A stretch of 64,000 nt of DNA from Streptosporangium sp. NBC_01495 (GTDB lineage Bacteria; Actinomycetota; Actinomycetes; Streptosporangiales; Streptosporangiaceae). The translations under genes were made by a program, and so were the position numbers. Below the pieces are notes generated by a model that had not been told where the DNA came from, did no database searches, and was given only the letters and a program-made list of their open reading frames with translations. Where the stretch lies: assembly GCF_036250735.1 (NCBI RefSeq), contig NZ_CP109430.1, positions 682,001-746,000 on the forward strand. The letters run 5' to 3'. Shown one piece after another: positions 35,998 through 44,786 of the stretch; the stretch's first letter is position 1, and the number at the start of each line of letters is the position of its first letter.

Positions 35998-37091
35998 GGA
36001 ACAACAAAAACCTCCGCCTCGCGCTGATCCTCGGGGTCGCCGCGCTCTGCCTGATCACGCTGATCATGGCGCCGATGATGATGATCAGCGGCTTCCCCAC
36101 CTTCCCGTCGATCACCGGGGAGGCGCAGCCCGAGTGCGGGGACACCGCGCAGTCGGTGGAGGACCAGTCGGAGACCGCGACGTCCGACATCCCCGAGGAG
36201 TATCTGAAGCTGTACCGCGAGCACGGCCGGAAGGTCGGCGTGCAGTGGAACGTGCTCGCCGGGGTCGGCAAGCGCGAGACCAACCACGGCCGTTCCACGC
36301 TTCCCGGCGTGCGGAGCGGCACCAACTACGCGGGCGCCGCCGGGCCGATGCAGTTTCTCATCAGCACGTGGGGCGGCAAGGCCAAGATCAAGATCCCGTC
36401 CACGTTCAACGGCTACGCCTCCGACGGCGACGGAGACGGCTGGGCCGACGTGTACAACCCGGCGGACGCCATCCTAGGCGCGGCGAAGATGCTGAAGCGG
36501 AACGGCGCGCCGGAGGACGTGCGACGTTCGCTGTTCGTCTACAACCGTGCCTGGTGGTACGTCGACCAGGTCATGGAGATCGCCGGGAAGTACGCCAAGG
36601 ACGGCGAGGTCACCGTCCCGCCCGAGGCGGACGACAGCTGCGACGAGCCCATGCTGGAGGCGGCGCCGACGAGCACGGTGGCCGCGATCCTCGAGTACGC
36701 GCTGGCCCAGCGCGGCAAGCCCTACATCTGGGGCGGTACGGGTCCGGCGGGCTACGACTGCTCGGGGATCATCTACATGGCCTACCGGAGCGTCGGCCTC
36801 ACCATCCCGCGCACCACGTTCGGCCAGTGGCCGTTCGGCGTGGAGGTTTCCGAGGGGGAGGAGCAGGCGGGAGACCTCGTCTTCTTCAACTCCGGTCCAG
36901 GAACCGGCCCAGACCGTCCCGGGCACGTGGGAATGGTGGTCTCTCCGGGCAAGATGGTCGAGGCGAGATGCCGGCTGTGCGGGCCGATCAAGGTCACCAC
37001 CTATCGGGAGCGCACCGGGATCGTGGGATTCACCCGGCCGCTGCAACACCCCCAGGTCCTCGCGCAACTCAAGTCGCGGGAGCAGGGCTGA
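35994..37091 (+). CDS. lytic transglycosylase-NlpC/P60 cell-wall hydrolase (TcpG-like)
   Basis: 365 aa. An N-terminal membrane helix (ALILGVAALCLITLIMAPMMMISG) is followed by a lytic-transglycosylase-like domain (GVGKRETNHGRS with the probable catalytic Glu, AGPMQFLISTWGG) and a C-terminal NlpC/P60 peptidase with Cys (YDCSGIIYMAY, near residue 256) and His (PGHVGMVVS). Such enzymes open peptidoglycan for Gram-positive conjugation or secretion machines. It is the last gene clearly tied to the type IV-like set. Confidence 0.88.
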   Translation: MRNNKNLRLALILGVAALCLITLIMAPMMMISGFPTFPSITGEAQPECGDTAQSVEDQSETATSDIPEEYLKLYREHGRKVGVQWNVLAGVGKRETNHGRSTLPGVRSGTNYAGAAGPMQFLISTWGGKAKIKIPSTFNGYASDGDGDGWADVYNPADAILGAAKMLKRNGAPEDVRRSLFVYNRAWWYVDQVMEIAGKYAKDGEVTVPPEADDSCDEPMLEAAPTSTVAAILEYALAQRGKPYIWGGTGPAGYDCSGIIYMAYRSVGLTIPRTTFGQWPFGVEVSEGEEQAGDLVFFNSGPGTGPDRPGHVGMVVSPGKMVEARCRLCGPIKVTTYRERTGIVGFTRPLQHPQVLAQLKSREQG

Positions 37092-37105
37092 CAGAATCGG
37101 GAGCC

Positions 37106-37519
37106 ATGGAAAAGGTCGTTGTGGGCGCCGCCATCGTCGACGGCGACGGGAGATTGCTCGCCGCTCAGCGTGCTGACCCTCCCGAGCTGGCCGGAGGGTG
37201 GGAACTGCCCGGGGGGAAGGTCGATCCCGGGGAGGACGAGCACGCGGCACTGGTCAGGGAGTGCCAGGAGGAGCTCGGCGTGCTGATCGAGGTGGGCGAG
37301 CGCGTCGGCGGAGACTGGGCGCTCGCCGGCGGCTACGTCCTCCGGGTCTGGCTCGCGGTGGTCGCCGAGGGCAAGCCCGAGGCGAGGGAGCATCTGGATC
37401 TGCGCTGGCTGACCGAGGACGAGCTCTACGACGTGGCGTGGCTCCCCGCGGACCTTCCAATCGTCCGGGCGGTACAAGGTCGTCTCAACGATGGGCAAGG
37501 TCGGTTCAATAAGGATTGA
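37106..37519 (+). CDS. NUDIX hydrolase, MutT-like
   Basis: 137 aa. The complete Nudix box GGKVDPGEDEHAALVRECQEELGV is present, preceded by VVGAAIVDGDGRLLAAQRA, as in 8-oxo-dGTP or CTP pyrophosphohydrolases of the MutT group. The ATG at 37106 comes 14 bases after the hydrolase stop. The frame is open far upstream but has no other supported start. No functional link to the secretion locus is evident. Confidence 0.9.
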   Translation: MEKVVVGAAIVDGDGRLLAAQRADPPELAGGWELPGGKVDPGEDEHAALVRECQEELGVLIEVGERVGGDWALAGGYVLRVWLAVVAEGKPEAREHLDLRWLTEDELYDVAWLPADLPIVRAVQGRLNDGQGRFNKD

Positions 37520-37596
37520 TCCACTCCGCAGCGTGACATAACTGCTACTGGACGTGGCGATGTCGCGTGTCCGTACCCGGGGAACGGAGATATGCG

Positions 37597-39477
37597 GTGA
37601 CCGTATGGTGGCGTGGTGCTGGGTTCGTGTCGGCGGTCGGAGCGGGGGTGCTCGTCCTTGGAGCCTCGGGGGTGTACGCCGTCCAGATGGACGAGCCGGC
37701 CCCGCTGCCCCTCGACCTGGCCGCCGTCGCCGACCCCGGCACATGGGCGCGGGGGAGCCGCGTCGACCAGGTGATCCGCTACCGCATCCGGCTGCGGGGA
37801 CCGGGCACCGACGCGCGGCTGGCGGTCCTGACGACCCCCGCCGAGGCGCTCAGGGGCATCGAGTGCTCCGAGGAGACCAGGTCGTCGGCGCCTCTCCCCA
37901 AGGGGGTGGGGGTGTGCATGGTCGGCGCCCTGCCCGCCGAGGGCGGCACCGTCGACGTGCTGCTCGCCGTGCCGGATCGCCCGCAGGACATCACGGTGTC
38001 CGCCCTGGCCCGGATGAACGGCCCCGACGGCAAGCTGGTGAGGCAGCAGGCCCAGAGCACGATCAAGAGCTCGGACGCGGTGATGCGGGGCGGGGGTGTC
38101 GCCGGAGGACTGGAGACGCTGGAGCACGCCCGCGCCGCGAGGGAGGCCAGGTCCGCCGAGACCCGCCCCGGAGCGGGGGCGCCAGGTGCCGCCAGCATGG
38201 TCCTCAGTGTTCCCCAGACGGTCGAGGAGACCGGAGGGGTCCCTTTGGTCGCACCCGGTGTCTCGGAGGCGCAGAGGGCCGAGCAGCGCATGTCGGCGTT
38301 CCTTCTCGATCTCGCCGGGAAGTCGTTCGTCCTCCCGGCTCCGAAACCGGGCGAGGCGGGTGCGAACGGTGCCGCCGGGGTTCCGGCGGGTCCGGTCGCT
38401 CCCGGCCTTCCGCCGCAGGGAACGCGGCTTCCGGACGGCGCCGCGGCCCCGGGCGCCGAGCCGGAGGCCGGTACGGATGTGCCCGGCCAGGGACAGGCCG
38501 CCGTACCGCCGGCGGAGGTGCCCGCGGCCCCCACGCTTCAGGGACAGAACGGTAGGAATCACTCGGCCATGGGCTCCCAGACAGGTCGCAAGGCAGCCGG
38601 TCGGAAGGCGCACGGGCAACGGCACGCGGCCGGCCGGTCCGGTGCGCGCGGGCAGGGGGCGAACCGGCAGGCTCTCCGGCAGACGGGTCCCGGCCGGCCG
38701 GTGACCGGGCTGCCCGGGGTGCCGCAGCCGGTACCCGGCCAGCCGGGGCTCCAGCAGATGGGTCCCGTTCATCCCGGAATCGGGCAGAAGACAGCCGGTC
38801 GGCCCGGAGCGCGCCCGCCGGTGGTCGGGCCGATGGTTCCCGGCTATCCGGGGGGTGGCCAGTGGCCCGCCGCCGGGCAACCCGCCGTGCCCGGCCAGGG
38901 CATGGCCGGCAGGCCCGGTGCGGGGCTCCAGGGTGCGGGGCAGCCGATGCCCCAGGGCTACCCGGGAGGGCAGCCGATGCCCCAGGGTTATCCGGGGATG
39001 GCGGGACCGCCGGGAACGGCCGGGCAGCCCGGCGTGCCGCAGCAGGGTCCGGGCGGGCCGATGGGCGGCCCCATGGCTCCCGGCCACCCGGGAACGGTGC
39101 AGCAGCCGGGCGGGCCGCAGATGCCGGGCGCGCAGCCGGGCGGGCCGCAGGCGCCGGGGGGCATGACGCCGCCGATCTCGATGGGCATGGCGGGGGCGGG
39201 CCAGATGCCCGGTCTCGTGAACGGTCTCCAGCTGCCGCAGGCGGGTCCCCTCCCCGCCGCGCAGGTCCCCCTTCCGCAGGACCCGCGCCCGCAGGGAGCG
39301 CCACTCCCGCAGGACCTCGACGGCCCGAACGGCCAGGTCCGGCCGGTCGCCGAGTCAAGTCCGCTGACAGGGGTGACGGGTCTCCCCGCGGTGGGGGCGG
39401 CGGTGGGAGCGCTGCTCGGCCTCCTGTGGCTGCAGAGGAGGATCCAGCGCCGCCGCCGGTCGCGACACGTTTTGTAA
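37597..39477 (+). CDS. long disordered membrane-anchored surface protein (Pro/Gly/Gln repeats)
   Basis: 626 aa. An N-terminal hydrophobic segment (GAGFVSAVGAGVLVLGASGVYAVQ), a folded region of about 120 residues with two Cys (GIECSEETRSS, KGVGVCMVGALP), then roughly 350 residues of Pro/Gly/Gln/Ala repeats (GQPMPQGYPG twice, PGGPQMPG, PQAPGGM). The C-terminus has one membrane helix and a basic tail (AVGAAVGALLGLLWLQRRIQRRRR), so most of the protein lies outside the cell. GTG 37597 has GGAGA six bases upstream. No sortase LPxTG/LAxTG motif is seen. Unknown function; pairs with the next gene. Confidence 0.6.
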   Translation: MTVWWRGAGFVSAVGAGVLVLGASGVYAVQMDEPAPLPLDLAAVADPGTWARGSRVDQVIRYRIRLRGPGTDARLAVLTTPAEALRGIECSEETRSSAPLPKGVGVCMVGALPAEGGTVDVLLAVPDRPQDITVSALARMNGPDGKLVRQQAQSTIKSSDAVMRGGGVAGGLETLEHARAAREARSAETRPGAGAPGAASMVLSVPQTVEETGGVPLVAPGVSEAQRAEQRMSAFLLDLAGKSFVLPAPKPGEAGANGAAGVPAGPVAPGLPPQGTRLPDGAAAPGAEPEAGTDVPGQGQAAVPPAEVPAAPTLQGQNGRNHSAMGSQTGRKAAGRKAHGQRHAAGRSGARGQGANRQALRQTGPGRPVTGLPGVPQPVPGQPGLQQMGPVHPGIGQKTAGRPGARPPVVGPMVPGYPGGGQWPAAGQPAVPGQGMAGRPGAGLQGAGQPMPQGYPGGQPMPQGYPGMAGPPGTAGQPGVPQQGPGGPMGGPMAPGHPGTVQQPGGPQMPGAQPGGPQAPGGMTPPISMGMAGAGQMPGLVNGLQLPQAGPLPAAQVPLPQDPRPQGAPLPQDLDGPNGQVRPVAESSPLTGVTGLPAVGAAVGALLGLLWLQRRIQRRRRSRHVL

Positions 39478-39484
39478 AACGCGG

Positions 39485-39512
39485 TTTACTGTTACTTTTG
39501 CCCAACTAGTAT
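39485..39512 (+). promoter_or_regulatory. probable promoter of the second membrane-anchored protein gene
   Basis: TTTACT (39485-39490) and TAGTAT (39507-39512) are spaced by 16 bases in an unusually AT-rich patch, 42 bases before the GTG at 39554. The downstream gene may therefore be transcribed separately from the secretion operon. Confidence 0.45.
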
Positions 39513-39553
39513 TTCTTTGACGTGTTCATGGGTTGATTGCGCGGAGGGCACCG

Positions 39554-41044
39554 GTGACGCGAGCACGGCGCAGGGCAGCTGTCTCCGCCGTTGTGATGTC
39601 CGTGGGACTCAGCGGCGCGGTCCTGCTCGCCCTGGTGCCGCTCACCGGCCCCTCCGCGGCCGGCGCGACCATCAGGACGATGGTCGTCGAGCCGTCGCAG
39701 ATCGAGGGCTGTGACATCGATCCCGCGGGCCCCTGCGAGGAGCCCACGCCGATCGTCACCGTCACGGTCACCGAGGATCCCCAGGGCGGCTCCGAGGAGA
39801 CCGCCGTGCCGCAGAAGACCGTGACCACCACGGTCACCGTCCCGGCGTCGCCGAAGCCCCCCAAGGCCACGAAGACGACGGCTCCGCCCCCGCCCCCGCA
39901 GGAGACGGCGGTCGCGCCGCCGCCGGTCCAGGAGACGACCCCGGTGGTCCCGCCCGCCGAGACCGGCACGCCGGAGAGCAACGACCCCCAGTTCCCGCCG
40001 ACCACCCCCGAGCCGAGCCAGCTGCCCACCGTCACGCCCACGCCGTCCGACACCGCCACGCTCGACGAGAGCGCCGCCGGCACCTCCGTGTACGAGATCC
40101 GCAACGCGGGTTCCGAGTTCGACGGGGCCACGCTGAGCCGCCAGCTCGGCGTCCCGGCGCTGATCCTGGTGCTGCTGGTGCTGTTCGCGGTCCTGATCTT
40201 CGAGGGCAGGCTGCGCCGCCTGGCCCACGCCGCGGCCATCCGCCGGGCCGGTCCGCGTGCGATGGGCCGCGATCCGATGGACCCGATGGCCTACCCCGGC
40301 GGTCCCGGCTACGGCGCCGGACCCGGTTACGCCCCTGGCCCCTACCAGGGCGGTACGGCCTACGCGCCGATCATCAGCTTCGTGCCCATGCAGATGTACG
40401 CCCCGGTCTACCCGGAGGGCTACACCCCCGAGCAGTACCCCCAGGGGTACGACCAGACGACGGCGTACATGCCCGCGGGCTACGAGCAGCAGCAGCCGGT
40501 CGCCGGTCACGGTGACCCGTACGACCCGCAGGCCGGACAGTCGCCCTACGGCCCGACGCTCCAGGACGGCCCGACGCTCCAGGACGGCTCGGCGGCCACG
40601 TTCCAGGGCACCTCGCAGTCCGGCCCCGACTCCCGCGAGGAGCGCCTCCCGCAGGGGGCGCCGGAGTTCCCCGGGGCGCCGTTCCCGCAGGAGCCCCCTC
40701 GGGGCGGTACGGGGTTCGACGGCCCGAGAGACGACTTCCGGTCGTTCGGTCCCACCGCTCCCGGTGACGCCCCCGGCCAGGGCCCTTCGCCGGACCGGAC
40801 CCTCCAGGACGACTCCACTCCGCCCGGCCGGGAATCGCGGGGCGACAGCGGGCCGGAGCGCGAGGCCATGACCTTCGGGCCCGAGTCGCAGAACGGCCCC
40901 GACGGCCGGCCGGCCGGGGGCGAGGGGCTTCCCGCCGAGCCGACCCCGACGGCGGTCTATCCGCTCCCCGGCCAGCCCTCCGACAAGGACACCGACAAGG
41001 ACGGCGGCAAGAAGAAGCGCGGCCTCTTCCGCCGCTCCACCTGA
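39554..41044 (+). CDS. membrane protein with disordered outer and inner arms
   Basis: 496 aa. An N-terminal signal/anchor (RAAVSAVVMSVGLSGAVLLALVPL) is followed by a Thr/Pro/Val-rich stalk (VTVTVTEDPQGG, TVTTTVTVPASPKPPKATKTTAPPPPPQ), a single helix (LGVPALILVLLVLFAVLIF, near residues 203-221) and a long Tyr/Pro/Gly/Gln-rich cytoplasmic tail with a duplicated GPTLQDGPTLQDG and a Lys/Asp-rich end. GTG 39554 has GGAGGG five bases upstream. It resembles the preceding gene in composition and topology rather than sequence. No family recognised. Confidence 0.6.
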   Translation: MTRARRRAAVSAVVMSVGLSGAVLLALVPLTGPSAAGATIRTMVVEPSQIEGCDIDPAGPCEEPTPIVTVTVTEDPQGGSEETAVPQKTVTTTVTVPASPKPPKATKTTAPPPPPQETAVAPPPVQETTPVVPPAETGTPESNDPQFPPTTPEPSQLPTVTPTPSDTATLDESAAGTSVYEIRNAGSEFDGATLSRQLGVPALILVLLVLFAVLIFEGRLRRLAHAAAIRRAGPRAMGRDPMDPMAYPGGPGYGAGPGYAPGPYQGGTAYAPIISFVPMQMYAPVYPEGYTPEQYPQGYDQTTAYMPAGYEQQQPVAGHGDPYDPQAGQSPYGPTLQDGPTLQDGSAATFQGTSQSGPDSREERLPQGAPEFPGAPFPQEPPRGGTGFDGPRDDFRSFGPTAPGDAPGQGPSPDRTLQDDSTPPGRESRGDSGPEREAMTFGPESQNGPDGRPAGGEGLPAEPTPTAVYPLPGQPSDKDTDKDGGKKKRGLFRRST

Positions 41045-41296
41045 CCCGACCGTCCGGGCGCGAGCCACGGCGTCCACGGCCTGGTCGTGGACGGTGCGGG
41101 AAGCAGCGCGGTCAGGGCGGGGGACACCGACGACGCACCAAGGGTGTCGTCGCGGTCGCCGCGCCGAACCGGCCCGCGAGGCCGCGCTCAGGACGATGCC
41201 GAGGGTGATCCATCGTCGGCGTGATAGGGGTGGGCCGCTTCGGGCAGGGGAGGCGGGCACGCCTTCTTCCCGAAGGATCGAACTACTCTTTGTAGA
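41045..41296. other. gene-free stretch with a hairpin after the secretion locus
   Basis: A 7-bp stem (CGTCCAC / GTGGACG, 41071-41093) lies 27 bases after the last stop and may terminate the locus. The rest, up to the MarR operator at 41297, shows no coding frame or RNA gene; composition turns abruptly AT-rich at 41280. Confidence 0.4.
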
Positions 41297-41337
41297 CTAA
41301 AATAGAGACTCTCTGATTTAGAGTCTCTCTATTTTAG
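41297..41337. promoter_or_regulatory. palindromic operator upstream of the MarR gene
   Basis: Perfect 12-base arms CTAAAATAGAGA (41297-41308) and TCTCTATTTTAG (41326-41337) flank a second dyad, AGAGACTC (41304-41311) / GAGTCTCT (41321-41328). Their centres differ by one base. The element is AT-rich in a GC-rich genome and ends 25 bases before the MarR start. This is where an autoregulatory MarR dimer would bind. Confidence 0.75.
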
Positions 41338-41361
41338 AGAGACTGGAAAGAGAGAACCGCC

Positions 41362-41838
41362 GTGTCAACGGAGTCGGAAGGCCGCGAAGAGATGATCATG
41401 GCCGTGTCCGATCAGGGGCGCCTGACGGCGATGCGGTCGGCGCTGTTCCACGTCGGCGTGGCCGGCCGGGCCGGGATCAACGTGACCGACCTCAACTGCC
41501 TGGCCGTCCTCGACAGGGAGGGCCCGCTGACCCCCCACGACCTCGCCGTGCGGATAGGGCTGACGCGTGGTGGCGCCATCACCGCGGTCGTGGACCGTCT
41601 GCAGAGAGCGGGATACGTGCGCCGCGGCCGGGACGGCGCCGACCGGCGCCGCGTCCTTGTCGAGCTGGTACGCGAGGGCCCCTACCGCGCGCTGCAGGAG
41701 ATCCAGGCGGACGTCAACCGGGCCTACGCCGATCTCGCCGGGAGCTACAGCGACGCGGAGCTGACGATCATCCATGACTTCGCCGTCCGCGCCAACGACG
41801 TCATGCGGAGGCAGGCCCAGCGGCTGTGGCGGGACTGA
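41362..41838 (+). CDS. MarR-family regulator
   Basis: 158 aa. The winged helix spans about residues 45-110: VTDLNCLAVLDREGPLTPHDLAVRIGLTRGGAITAVVDRLQRAGYVRRGRDGADRR (read in pieces; recognition helix RGGAITAVVDRL, wing DGADRRRVLVEL). The start is GTG 41362 behind AAGAGAG; ATG 41392 and 41398 are alternatives. The strong palindrome directly upstream implies autoregulation. No divergent target gene adjoins; the downstream gene is on the other strand. Confidence 0.88.
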   Translation: MSTESEGREEMIMAVSDQGRLTAMRSALFHVGVAGRAGINVTDLNCLAVLDREGPLTPHDLAVRIGLTRGGAITAVVDRLQRAGYVRRGRDGADRRRVLVELVREGPYRALQEIQADVNRAYADLAGSYSDAELTIIHDFAVRANDVMRRQAQRLWRD

Positions 41839-41839
41839 A

Positions 41840-42040
41840 ACCGGTGACCCGCTATACTCCCGGGCCTCCGCCCCGCCTCGCCGTGCGGACCTCGGCCTTC
41901 GCCTTGCCTCTTCGTGCGAACCTCAGCCCTCACCCCGCTTCTCCGTGCGGGCCTCGGCCTTCGCCCTGCCTCTCCGCGCGGACCCCGGCCTCCGCCTTGC
42001 CTTGCCGTGCGGCCTTCCGGCGGGAGCCCGCACGGAGAGG
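41840..42040. repeat. degenerate tandem repeat between MarR and the first sdh operon
   Basis: Units of roughly 30-33 bases with the core CGTGCGGACCTCGGCCTTCG and CTTGCCTCTC recur about five times with substitutions. They resemble the 15.1-kb array in motif (CGTGCG, GCCTCGG). The remaining gap to 42105 has GC-rich inverted pairs (GACGGCGCCGTC) that could end the minus-strand operon. Confidence 0.75.
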
Positions 42041-42105
42041 CGGAAACGCGGCGGCGCCGCCCCGGGAGAGCCCGTGGACGGCGCCGTCGTGGAACGCGGG
42101 AAGGG

Positions 42106-42867
42106 TCAGGTCTTCGAGCTGGAACGCTTGAAGATCTTGTTGCCCAGCCAGACCAGCGGGTCGTACTTCCGGTCGACGACGCGCTCCTTCATGGGAATCA
42201 GCGCGTTGTCAGTGATCTTGATGTGCTCGGGGCAGACCTCGGTGCAGCACTTGGTGATGTTGCAGTAGCCGAGACCGTGCTCCTCCTGGGCGGAGTCCTT
42301 GCGGTCGGCCACGTCGTACGGGTGCATGTCCAGCTCGGCGATCCGCATCAGGAAGCGCGGACCGGCGAAGTTGGTCTTGTTCTCCTCGTGGTCACGGATG
42401 ACGTGACAGACGTTGTTGCACATGAAGCACTCGATGCACTTGCGGAACTCCTGGGACCGCTCGACGTCGATCTGCTGCATGCGGAACTCGCCCGGTTTCA
42501 CGTTGGCCGGAGGGGTGAAGGACGGGATCTCCCTGGCCTTCTGGTAGTTGAACGACACGTCCGTGACGAGGTCCTTGATCACCGGGAACGTCCGCATGGG
42601 CGTCACGGTGATCGTCTCCTCCTCGGTGAAGGTGGACATCCGGGTCATGCACCCGAGCTTCGGCTTGCCGTTGATCTCCATCGAGCACGAGCCGCACTTG
42701 CCGGCCTTGCAGTTCCAGCGGACGGCCAGATCGGGGACCTGGGTCGCCTGGAGCCTGTGGATGATGTCGAGGACGACCTCGCCCTCGTTCACCTCGACCG
42801 TGAAGTCCTCAAGCTTGCCCTCGCCGCCCTCGCCCCGCCAGACGCGGAACTTCGCCTTGTAACTCAT
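42106..42867 (-). CDS. sdhB: succinate dehydrogenase/fumarate reductase iron-sulfur subunit (Sdh1 type)
   Basis: 253 aa. The [2Fe-2S] domain has CKAGKCGSCSMEINGKPKLGC (read in two pieces CKAGKCGSC and GKPKLGC). The C-terminal domain has CIECFMCNNVCHV and CNITKCCTEVCPEH for the [4Fe-4S] and [3Fe-4S] clusters. It lies three bases after sdhA and ends the operon anchor-sdhA-sdhB. This gene order and the unusual anchor match the mycobacterial Sdh1 (Rv0247c-Rv0249c) type. Confidence 0.93.
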   Translation of the reverse strand: MSYKAKFRVWRGEGGEGKLEDFTVEVNEGEVVLDIIHRLQATQVPDLAVRWNCKAGKCGSCSMEINGKPKLGCMTRMSTFTEEETITVTPMRTFPVIKDLVTDVSFNYQKAREIPSFTPPANVKPGEFRMQQIDVERSQEFRKCIECFMCNNVCHVIRDHEENKTNFAGPRFLMRIAELDMHPYDVADRKDSAQEEHGLGYCNITKCCTEVCPEHIKITDNALIPMKERVVDRKYDPLVWLGNKIFKRSSSKT

Positions 42868-42869
42868 GG

Positions 42870-44777
42870 TTACTCCTTGGCCAGCGCGTCAAAGGCGGCC
42901 AGCTCTTCCTCGGTGATGTACTTCTTCAGCTCGTCGCGGTCGAACAGTGCGATGAGGTCGTCCCGCATCGAAGGCTGCACCTGCTCCTCCACCGTGACGC
43001 CGGAGCCGTCCGGGGTGAGGCCACAGATCAGGATCTTGGTCCGCCACTCGGGCGACATGCCGGGGAAGTCGTCGCGCGTGTGGCCGCCGCGGCTCTCCTG
43101 GCGCAGCAGGGCCGCCTTCGCCACGCACTCCGAGACCAGGAGCATGTTGCGCAGGTCGAGGGCGAGGTGCCAGCCCGGGTTGTAGATGCGGCTGCCGGCC
43201 GCGCCGACGCCCTGGGCCCGCTCCTTGAGCTTCTCCACCGCCTCCATCGCCTCGGAGACCTCCTCGGCCTTGCGGATGATGCCGACCAGCTCGTTCATCG
43301 TCCGCTGCAGCTCGTGGTGGACCTCGTACGGGTTCTCGCCCGCGCGCTCCAGCGGGGCCAGCGCCTCCGCGCTCGCCTCGGCCACGACCTCCTCGGAGAT
43401 CTTCGGCCGGGCCGCCAGGCCGTCCACGTACGAGGCCGCGCCCGCCCCCGCGCGGCGGCCGAACACCAGCAGGTCGGACAGCGAGTTGCCGCCCAGCCGG
43501 TTGGAGCCGTGCATGCCGCCGGAGACCTCACCGGCCGCGAACAGGCCGGGTACGCCCGCCGCGCCGGTGTCGGCGTCGACCTCGACGCCGCCCATGATGT
43601 AGTGGCACGTCGGGCCGACCTGCATGGCCTCCTTGGTGATGTCGACGTCCGCCAGCTCCTTGAACTGGTGGTGCATCGACGGCAGCCGCTTGATGATCTC
43701 CGCGGCCGGGAGGCGGGTGGAGACGTCGAGGTAGACGCCGCCCTGGGGCGATCCACGGCCCGCCTTCACCTCGGAGTTGATGGCCCGCGCGACCTCGTCG
43801 CGGGGGAGCAGCTCCGGAGGGCGGCGGTTGTTGGCCTGGTCGGTGTACCAGCGGTCGCCCTCCTCCTCGGTGGTGGCGTACTTGTCCTTGAACACGTCGG
43901 GGATGTAGTCGAACATGAAGCGCTTGCCCTCGGAGTTTCTCAGCACCCCGCCGTCACCGCGGACGGACTCGGTGACGAGGATGCCCCTGACCGAGGGCGG
44001 CCAGACCATCCCGGTGGGATGGAACTGGATGAACTCCATGTTGATCAGCTTCGCGCCGGCCAGCAGGGCCAGTGCGTGGCCGTCGCCGGTGTACTCCCAC
44101 GAGTTGGACGTGACCACGTACGACTTGCCGATGCCGCCGGTGGCCAGCACGATCGCGGGGGCGTCGAACAGGACGAGCCTGCCGTTCTCCCGCCAGTAGC
44201 CGAAGGCCCCGGAGATCGCGCCGCTCCCGCCGGGACCCGTCTCCTTGAGCAGGCGGGTGACCGTGCACTCCTGGAAGACCTTGATGTACGCCTCGGCGTC
44301 GCCGTGGAGCCTCTCGTCCTCCTGCTGGAGCGCGACCACCCGCTGCTGCAGGGTGCGGATCAGCTCCAGGCCCGTGCGGTCGCCGACGTGGGCCAGCCGC
44401 GGGTACTCGTGCCCGCCGAAGTTGCGCTGGCTGATCTTGCCGTCCTTGGTGCGGTCGAACAGCGCGCCCCACGCCTCCAGCTCCCAGACCCGGTCGGGGG
44501 CCTCCTTGGCGTGCAGCTCGGCCATCCTCCAGTTGTTGAGGAACTTGCCGCCGCGCATGGTGTCGCGGAAGTGCACCATCCAGTTGTCGTCGCTGTTGAC
44601 GTTGCCCATGGCGGCGGCCGCGCCGCCCTCGGCCATGACCGTGTGCGCCTTGCCGAACAGCGACTTGCAGACGATCGCCGTCCGCTTGCCCTGCTGGCGG
44701 GCTTCGATGGCCGCCCGCAGACCCGCACCGCCGGCGCCGATGACGACGACGTCGTATTCGTGACGCTCGATTTCCAC
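42870..44777 (-). CDS. sdhA: succinate dehydrogenase flavoprotein subunit (Sdh1 type)
   Basis: 635 aa. The FAD-binding Rossmann motif is VVVIGAGGAGLRAAIEA. The His that carries covalent FAD lies in KAHTVMAEGG. Substrate-site segments (EFIQFHPTGMVW, MGGVEVDADTG, AGEVSGGMHGSNRLGGNSL) are intact. The start is ATG 44777, nine bases after the anchor gene. It oxidises succinate to fumarate at the membrane, passing electrons to the quinone pool. Confidence 0.94.
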   Translation of the reverse strand: MEIERHEYDVVVIGAGGAGLRAAIEARQQGKRTAIVCKSLFGKAHTVMAEGGAAAAMGNVNSDDNWMVHFRDTMRGGKFLNNWRMAELHAKEAPDRVWELEAWGALFDRTKDGKISQRNFGGHEYPRLAHVGDRTGLELIRTLQQRVVALQQEDERLHGDAEAYIKVFQECTVTRLLKETGPGGSGAISGAFGYWRENGRLVLFDAPAIVLATGGIGKSYVVTSNSWEYTGDGHALALLAGAKLINMEFIQFHPTGMVWPPSVRGILVTESVRGDGGVLRNSEGKRFMFDYIPDVFKDKYATTEEEGDRWYTDQANNRRPPELLPRDEVARAINSEVKAGRGSPQGGVYLDVSTRLPAAEIIKRLPSMHHQFKELADVDITKEAMQVGPTCHYIMGGVEVDADTGAAGVPGLFAAGEVSGGMHGSNRLGGNSLSDLLVFGRRAGAGAASYVDGLAARPKISEEVVAEASAEALAPLERAGENPYEVHHELQRTMNELVGIIRKAEEVSEAMEAVEKLKERAQGVGAAGSRIYNPGWHLALDLRNMLLVSECVAKAALLRQESRGGHTRDDFPGMSPEWRTKILICGLTPDGSGVTVEEQVQPSMRDDLIALFDRDELKKYITEEELAAFDALAKE

Positions 44778-44786
44778 AGGTGATCC

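Noticed and set aside
25354-41044. Integrated conjugative element with ends in the window
   Set aside because: No integrase, relaxase, tRNA-associated direct repeat or composition break at both ends was found; only the transfer-channel genes are present.
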